Shown one piece after another: positions 57,811-64,000 of a DNA stretch of 64,000 nucleotides. Made by a program: the position numbers and the translations under genes. Source of the stretch: Vesta saturnalis (lineage: Eukaryota > Arthropoda > Insecta > Coleoptera > Lampyridae); contig JARFJB010001278.1 of assembly GCA_036346205.1 (NCBI GenBank), forward strand, positions 3,416,001 to 3,480,000, in the 5' to 3' direction. Within the stretch, counting starts at the first letter, position 1; the number at the start of each line of letters is the position of its first letter. Below the pieces are notes generated by a model. It searched no databases. It saw nothing but the letters and a program-made list of their open reading frames with translations, and was not told the DNA's origin.

Positions 57811-57840
57811 ACATATACCTCTGTACTTAGGTTTACAATC

Positions 57841-58009
<169 letters not shown>

Positions 58010-58726
58010 CAAACTGTAAACTGAGATTTTTAAAATCGGTTATATTATTAACTATTAATAAGTCTAAGGTTTAACATCCAATACAGTGTATTTATTTATT
58101 ACAAGATCAGTTATTTATAAGTGGCTTCGATAACCAAATTACAGTCTTGACTCTTTTGACGCAGTGAGATCTGTAGGCTAAAAACGATCCTCCGCAATTA
58201 ACCAAACTTATCGCACTTCATTCGGGCACTGCCTACTGCTAGCTAATTCGTTTCTTATTGCAAATTATTGATATAATTAATTTATAAAACAGATCCAAAA
58301 CAAAATTTTGTTGACTCGGTCTCGGTTCTGATAATCGTTTATAGTTGTACAATATGTTTTTATCATATGACTACCCACACTCGGTGGACTTTACATGCCA
58401 AAATAAGCGTGAACAGACCTTAAACGAAATTCGACTTTATTTATACGAGTGGATGGGGATTTTTAAGACCTTTAGTCTGCCTTAAAAAAATTGAACTTTT
58501 TTTCATAGTGTTAAATTATCTACTTTAGTTGAAATAGGGATATTAAAGTTATAAGCGACGTAGTGACAAGAGTTGGGTAATAGTAAATCAACAGTAGGTG
58601 TAGTATTAAGTTGTGACAGATCCATAAATATCAAGTCCAAAAAGATGCCACGATTATTTGGAGTTCCGTTAATCTGCTTCATATTTAAGAAATTGTAAAT
58701 ATTATAAATTAATCAACCTTTTGGGC

Positions 58727-58996
58727 CTAGAGATCCCAATTCTGAAATATCGTTAGGTTGAGAACACCGATTAAATGTAGGCAAGTTATAATCACAAAAG
58801 ACAACAAACGGTATCCCAGGGTGTAAATGGTGTAGTCTTCAATTCTATCACAATGAAGTTGGTAAACTTTACTATCTGATGCGGGTGGAATATAGAGGGC
58901 ACCGAGAATGTACTTTTGTCGACCATTATTTATTTTTATAGATAACACCTTAGATTTTAGGTTTGTGTTGACAGCTATAAGACAGCTATAAAGCAC
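58727..58996 (-). pseudogene. LINE endonuclease fragment
   Basis: Minus-strand frame contains NTNLKSKVLSIKINNGRQKY then ILGALYIPPASDSKVYQLHC, the 'ig.iYiPP.s....Y' block of the apurinic-like endonuclease of Jockey/CR1-type LINEs. The following GDFNLP box reads LGYRLLSFVIITCLHLIGVL in other frames and is decayed. Confidence 0.6.
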
Positions 58997-59324
58997 GTGG
59001 AGGTACGTACGTACTACTATTTTTACAGACTACGTCTTACCGCATCGAATGTTATGCACCAAAGAAGAAAAAAATAAAATACCTTGTATACAATTAAAGT
59101 ATATTCACGTAAAATAACTAAATAACTAATTTCTAATTTAAAGGAAATACTACCCTTAAATTACAAAGAGTCATTGTACAAAAACTAAATTTAGATTGCT
59201 ATACTTTAGGTTGCACTGAAAACGCTAATCTGACATGAGTAATATAAACAATAAAACAAAATCCTGGATAGCTTAACTGCTTCTGCAATGTTTTATTTAA
59301 GTAGATGCTTTGCAGGGCACGTAC

Positions 59325-59597
59325 CATTTTTAGGACAGGGTAGTACCCATAAAAATCCAAGCACCGTAACAAAACACACGACGATTGAAAATATAAAGCA
59401 AATTTTCTCCTTGATCGACATGGAGGGTGTAATTTTCTTAACTTCTGGTATTACTATTTGTAATGAATTACCATGCCGATTTTCTGATAATTTTGTTCGA
59501 ACCACTGCTGGAAATCCATCTTCAGAATCTGAATCGCTCAACATTTGAGGTAATGGAAAGTAAACTGTGCCTTGTAACGAATTATTTTTCATTGTAG
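59325..59597 (-). CDS. Exon of a FAM234/ITFG3-like single-pass membrane protein
   Basis: On the minus strand a clean acceptor (tttattttag|ctaca, 59598) precedes ATG at 59592, and a strong donor (aaaatg|gtacgt) ends the exon at 59325. The protein begins MKNNSLQGTVYFPLPQMLSD, continues with an acidic SDSEDGFP, then IPEVKKITPSMSIKEKICFI and one hydrophobic helix up to FLWVLPCPKN. Short acidic cytosolic N-terminus plus one membrane helix followed by a Cys-Pro pair resembles insect FAM234 (ITFG3) proteins; function in those is not well known. Downstream exons, which would lie to the left, are not found. It lacks TE features and has good splice sites, so a host gene is likely; the family name is tentative. 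Confidence 0.5.
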
Positions 59598-59809
59598 CTA
59601 AAATAAAATTATTTAAATAATTTATTACTAAGTAATTTACAAATTTGATTTATTAATCAAATGACAGGAAGGCTTACCAACTGTTATAATTTAAAACCAT
59701 AGGAAAATCTTATCAAGGATAGAATGTAATATTGTCACGGGGAAAATCAGACGGTCGTGATGTCGTGAGTTGTGTTAAAACTTTTTTCTGCAGCCGTCTC
59801 GAAAATAGA

Positions 59810-59867
59810 ACTTTCGGTATGATATATTAATTCGAAAGTGAAACTTTACACAAATCGTACCGAAAGT
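59810..59867. other. Left nested hairpin with ctttcgg motifs
   Basis: actttcggtatga (59810-59822) pairs with tcgtaccgaaagt (59855-59867) with one mismatch; inside, gaaagtgaaactttac can form a second small stem. Followed by two direct copies of ttttttactttcgg (59887-59900 and 59906-59919). Possible recombinase-binding array. Confidence 0.65.
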
Positions 59868-60046
59868 AGCTATTTACGGAATGTTATTTTTTACTTTCGG
59901 GACGATTTTTTACTTTCGGAAAAATTTTCAATATCTATGTAGGCGGCCTTAGCAACGACATTTACGGAATTTTTATTATGACATCATCACTTGTCAAAAT
60001 AAATTTGTTGATAGTTCCACTGTATTTTCAATTTTCCAATCCAGAA

Positions 60047-61177
60047 ATGGAAGTCAACAACGAAAGTAACGAGGAAATAATTATTCCACATGAAATCAGA
60101 GAAGCTGCTAAAACCGCTACTTATGAGTTGTTGCCGGTAAAGTCAAGAGAGAGGTATGAAATGGTCTATAATTTGTTCCAAAAATGGCGAGATGATAAAA
60201 ATGTGTGTATTATAAATGAAGAAATCATTCTTGCGTATTTAGTAGAAAAATCTAAAATCTTAAAACCGTCAAGCCTCTGGAGCAATTACTCGATGCTTAA
60301 GTCCACTATTAACATTAAAAACAATATCGATATAAACCGATATCCCAAAGTTATCGCTTTTCTTAAAAGGAAATCCGTAGGATACAAAGCAAAGAAATCA
60401 AGAGTTTTAAATAAAGAATAAATAGATAAATTTTTATTAGACGCTGATAATAATATTTACTTGGCGATAAAGGTAAAAATAAAATCAAATTTTTTCTTCT
60501 TTCTCTTGAAGAATTTGTGTCTACTTATATTTTAGGTTGCATTAATAATTGGGTTGGCAGGTGCTTGTCGACGTGAGGAATTTTGCGAAATGAGCTTAGA
60601 TAATATAGAGGATAAAGAAACAATGCTAGTCATAAAAATTCCTAATTCTAAAACAAATATTGAAAGAACTTTTGTCGTCATTGGAGAAGATAATATTTCT
60701 TTATACAGAAGATATTTGTCATTACGTCAACCCAACACACCACATCGTAGATTATTTGTACTTTACAAACACGGCAAATGTACTGCACAACCCATTGGTA
60801 TTCACATTTTTGGAAATATTGCCTCCAAAATTGCCAAATATCTTAAATTGCCACACCCCAAAGAATACACCGGCCACTGTTTACGAAGAAGTTCAGCCAC
60901 TTTATTAGTTGATGGCGGTGGCAGTATCACCAATTTAAAGAGAGACGGAGGGTGGAAATCGACGAATGTGGCAGAAGGATACCTAGAAAATTCTTTAAGA
61001 AACAAAATTGACATAGCCTCCAAGATTCAAAATGGCCGTAACGAAATTAATATCTCGCAAGCTAGTACAAGTACTGCAACGTCTAATACTAATTTCAACA
61101 CAGCCACTTCTGTTAATATTCCTAATACTATTAATATAAGTAATTGTTATAATTCTACAATTAATGTTCATAAGTAA
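60047..61177 (+). pseudogene. Crypton-like tyrosine recombinase, copy 2 (one nonsense codon)
   Basis: Start ATG 60047 chosen because an intron-like acceptor (caattttccaatccag) ends just before it; an upstream in-frame ATG is at 59978. Exon 1 runs to 60472 (SSLWSNYSMLKSTINIKNNI; RKSVGYKAKKSRVLNKE, then TAA at 60419-60421, then the frame continues to AIK|gtaaaa). Intron 60473-60535 (tattttag). Exon 2 60536-61177: LAGACRREEFCEM (first catalytic Arg), PNSKTNIERTFVV (Lys), HIFGNIASKIAKYLKLP, TGHCLRRSSATLL (His and second Arg), GGWKSTNVAEGYL (Trp and nucleophile Tyr), then a Ser/Thr/Asn-rich tail. All catalytic residues of a tyrosine recombinase are present; only the single stop breaks the frame. 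Fits the Crypton type of DNA transposon. Confidence 0.8.
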
Positions 61178-61256
61178 TATTTATAGTATCTATCCCTATT
61201 ATTTTTGATATTTTATCTAATAAACGGCTGCAGAAAAAATATTGTACGTAACGCTA

Positions 61257-61352
61257 CCCGAAAGTGATTTTACGGGACTCGCAGCCTTCCAGGACTCGCC
61301 TACGGCTCGCCCTGGAAACTGCCTACTCATCCCGTAAAATATCACTTTCGGG
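61257..61352. other. Right nested hairpin (96 bp)
   Basis: Outer stem: 61257-61277 (cccgaaagtga then ttttacggga) with 61330-61352 (tcccgtaaaat then atcactttcggg), complementary apart from a 2-base bulge. Inner stem: ttccagg (61287-61293) with cctggaa (61311-61317), loop containing gcctacggc. The same ctttcgg motif as at the left hairpin is at each base of the stem. Confidence 0.75.
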
Positions 61353-61389
61353 ACTTGTTACGTAAATAGCTATTAGCAACGTTCACACG

Positions 61390-62540
61390 ATATTTCGTCG
61401 TCCTAATAGGATGATTAATACGGAAACCACTATTTTTGATCAGGAAAATATACGTTGATACAAAGCGGAAGCAATGACAAAAAATGTGAAGAAATAAGTG
61501 AACCTACCTTGTATCAAACTCTCTCGGGTGGCATGTGTCCCAATCCTCTTGATCGTAATTTTAATAGAATTAATTGAATACAAAACTATACTACATATTT
61601 TTACTACTTCTCTTCTCTACGACAATAACTCACACTAAATGTTCAAAATGGCACCATTTTCTTCTACAAAGAAGGGAAGTTGTGTATATTATACTAAATA
61701 ATTCTATCAAAATTGCCCCAACATTTTAAAGAATTAGCGATTAGCTCCTAAACGGTTAACTTTAGCAAGTTTCAACTATATCCTTTTTAAGCGGTAACTT
61801 TAACTTAAATTTCGGATTTTCAAAAATTTCCGATAGGTATGCGGTACTTGAAAAACAATACAAAATATCACCCCTTCCAAAACCACGTGTAACGGATTCC
61901 AACAGTATTAGAACACCGCACAGGTAAATCACTGCAAGGGCCAACTAGCTCGTCGTGAGAACCGTGAGTTTTACTAATAATTTTAATTGCTTTAAACAGT
62001 AAGTCGGGTCGGGTAGTACTTTTGACGCCACCATATCTTAATTCGGGTAAAAGTAGGCTAACAACAGGAGATTCCCAAGTATAAAACAGGGAAAAATAGG
62101 TGAACCTACGTTTTGCAACCTCCTACAGGTAGCACACTTCAATCGCTAGCCTTTTATCTGAAACGCAATGTTCAAAAAACACTATAGTATAGCTGTCACT
62201 GTACGAGTCTACCAGCAATAACTAAAAATAACTGTAAAAAAAATTAAAATCCTAAAATTTTTTAATTAGATTGAAATTAAGATTTAATAAAACTACCACC
62301 GTTCCTCTAAAAACATTTCAATGCCTTCTAAATAGCAAATAATTACGATGCAGGTATCATACAATTTTAGTAAACATAGGCTAACGCCATTACTTATACT
62401 TTCGCTTTTTACCTTCCAAACTACTTACACATATGTAGGTATAGGAGGTTATGCAATCGCTTTTTCTTCGTTATGACTAAATCGACTTATTAGCTCCTTT
62501 AAGACGTTCGACAAAGTTTCGTCTGGATCGTCCATGATAT
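61390..62540. other. Unassigned, with a diverged direct repeat
   Basis: aaataagtgaacctacct (61493) and aaataggtgaacctacgt (62093) begin two roughly 60-bp stretches of similar layout about 600 bp apart. Nothing coding is seen. Confidence 0.3.
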
Positions 62541-62542
62541 CT

Positions 62543-62995
62543 GTATGTGTAAGTGTGAGTGTGAGTGTGAGTGTGAGTGTGAGTGTTAGTGTGAGTGTGG
62601 TGTGAGTGTGAGTGTGAGTGTGAGTGTGAGTGTGAATGTGAGTGTGAGTGTGAGTATGAGTGTGAGTGTGAGTGTGAGTGTTAGTGTGAGTGTGAGTGTG
62701 AGTGTGAGTGTGAGTGTGAGTGTGAGTGTGAGTGTGAGTGTGTGTTAGTGTGAGTGTGGTGTGAGTGTGAGTGTGAGTGTGAGTGAGTGTGAGTGTGAGT
62801 GTGAGTGTGAGTGTGAGTGTTAGTGTGAGTGTGGTGTGAGTGTGAGTGTGAGTGTGAGTGAGTGTGAGTGTGAGTGTGAGTGTGAGTGTGAGTGTGAGTG
62901 TGAGTGTGAGTGTGAGTGTGAGTGTGAGTGTGAGTGAGTGTGTGTATGTGTGTGAGTATGAGTGTGTGTGTGTGTGTATGTGAGTGTGTGTGTTT
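62543..62995. repeat. (TGTGAG)n hexanucleotide array
   Basis: About 450 bp of gtgagt/gtgtga units. Within it a longer segment around gtgttagtgtgagtgtggtg recurs (near 62584, 62742 and 62818), showing higher-order duplication. Confidence 0.97.
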
Positions 62996-63950
62996 TTTTA
63001 TTTAATAATCTTTATTCAGCATGCATCATTAACATATTACATGCATAATTATCTTTCATAATATACCTAAAACTATTATCTCTAACTATTATATCATCAA
63101 CTTAACTAAGTGTTCATCATATACATGTCAATAGTAATAATAATATTCATACGTTACTATGAAATTACCTAACTGCCTAATAAATAAAAACTTAGGCATG
63201 ACTAACACGACAATAAAATTAATACAATAACTACTATGCAAGACAACAATAAATATTAGGTAACTAAAAAATCGAAATCTACACTTTTAACAAATTCATT
63301 TAAATAACACATAAATCTTGAAATTAAAACGTTTTCCAGAATTGGCCAGCTTTCTCCATCATTGCTTATTCTGTTAATTAATACATCTCGTTGATTATTT
63401 AGTATTACACAATTGTATAATAAATGGTGAACAGTTTGTTCTTCATGATTACATTTACACATTGAATTTTCATTTATGCCAAAACGTTTTAAATAGCTAT
63501 TAATTTTTCCATGACTGGTCACAAAAAATGTTAATGGCGGCGATTGTGGATATGTAATTTCAAGTCTTGATTTAATTGTTGGATAATATTTTTTAGTTAC
63601 TGCCCCATTTTCGGTATTTTGCCACTTTTCGTTCCAGGAATCTACACTAACGGTTAGTTGTTGCTTAATTATTTCTTTTCTTTGAATTTTGTAATCTGTA
63701 ATTTCTAAATTTTATTTTAAATCTTTGTTCAAGTAACATGTATTGTATATTTCCATCAATTTAATTTGTACAGGTGTGGTACCGGCAATAACACATGAAG
63801 CATCATGCGAAATTGTTCTGTACCCTTTTATTATTTTAATAATTATTAATCGTTGAACCCTTTTTAATAATTTAACGTTCATTTTAATTTTTAAAGCTGC
63901 AAACCAGATTAGTATTCCACAAGATAATATTGGTAAAATGGCTCCTTTGT
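62996..63950 (-). mobile_element. R1/I-like LINE, ORF2 C-terminal end
   Basis: Minus strand: about 63895-63740 reads LKRVQRLIIIKIIKGYRTIS then HDASCVIAGTTPVQIKLMEI, the 'R+QR...I+.+.GYRT.S..A..V.AG..P+......E' block after the reverse transcriptase; open frame 63522-63256 contains TSHGKINSYLKRFG, CKCNHEEQTVHHLLYNC (a Cys/His zinc motif) and NQRDVL. Both are typical of R1-type non-LTR elements. The 5' part is beyond or truncated near the window edge; the 3' end abuts the hexanucleotide array. Confidence 0.75.
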
Positions 63951-64000
63951 ACAGGGTGGCGCATTAGTGTGACAAAGTCCCAGATCTCCTTTATTTAAAG
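63951..64000. mobile_element. Start of a mariner-type end
   Basis: tacagggtggcgcattagtgtgacaaagtc begins at 63951, the same TA-CAGGGTG start seen at element A. It runs off the window. Confidence 0.4.

Larger units (their letters stand above)
59782..61381 (+). mobile_element. Crypton-like element, copy 2, with inverted and hairpin ends
   Basis: Encloses the recombinase gene 60047-61177. A perfect 16-bp inverted pair: ttttttctgcagccgt (59782-59797) and acggctgcagaaaaaa (61224-61239). A 12-bp inverted pair: tagctatttacg (59867-59878) and cgtaaatagcta (61361-61372). A 9-bp direct pair ttagcaacg at 59949-59957 and 61373-61381. Six ctttcgg/ccgaaag motifs flank the gene. Described Cryptons lack inverted repeats, so the true borders are uncertain. 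Confidence 0.55.

Noticed and set aside
62543..62995. CRISPR array or telomeric repeat
   Set aside because: No unique spacers, eukaryotic context, and TGTGAG is not a known insect telomere unit.

Overview
This is an AT-rich nuclear window from an insect, most likely a beetle. The grounds are the spliceosomal introns with GT..AG ends, an insect laccase 2 gene whose protein reads very close to beetle Lac2, and a dense load of insect-type transposable elements. The beetle assignment is inference.

Host genes. The centrepiece is the 3' part of laccase 2 (plus strand, 20511-35190), the phenoloxidase that tans and hardens cuticle. Three shared exons (20511-21563) can be joined to either of two complete C-terminal cassettes. 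The proximal cassette is 21997-22192, 22240-22452 and 22501-22898. The distal one is 23798-23993, 24044-24256, 34753-34983 and 35030-35190. Each carries its own copper ligands, stop codon and poly(A) signals, so the locus makes two alternative C-terminal isoforms (the Lac2A/Lac2B type known from beetles and mosquitoes). The distal cassette is split by a 10.5-kb intron full of repeats. The signal peptide and N-terminal exons are not in the recognisable sequence and presumably lie further 5', so 1-20510 is probably mostly intron. The only other host-like coding piece I can support is a minus-strand exon at 59325-59597, resembling the N-terminus of a single-pass FAM234/ITFG3-like membrane protein.

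Left block (1-20.5 kb). There is a decayed hAT/ZMYM1-like fragment, a LINE 3' end, and then a run of Tc1/mariner-like elements with unusually long terminal inverted repeats: 2474-4911, 9686-10878, 11122-12957 and 15484-16861. The last sits at the centre of a much larger imperfect palindrome (13312-18540). (TA)n microsatellites sit at many element ends.

Middle (24-43 kb). Mariner remnants, tRNA-derived SINE pieces, a Penelope-like element (32980-34460), and a BEL/Pao retrotransposon (about 38640-42240) broken by a LINE of the same family as at 830-1510.

Right block (43-64 kb). A huge (ACGC)n then (AC)n tract (44.2-45.3 kb); two related tyrosine-recombinase (Crypton-like) genes (48004-49098 and 60047-61177), the second enclosed by inverted repeats and hairpins; an intron-bearing IS630-like transposase; a minus-strand Gypsy element (50655-57810) in which gag runs directly into integrase with no protease, reverse transcriptase or RNase H; a (TGTGAG)n tract; and a LINE 3' end. 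All coding features except laccase and the 59-kb exon belong to mobile DNA, mostly broken.
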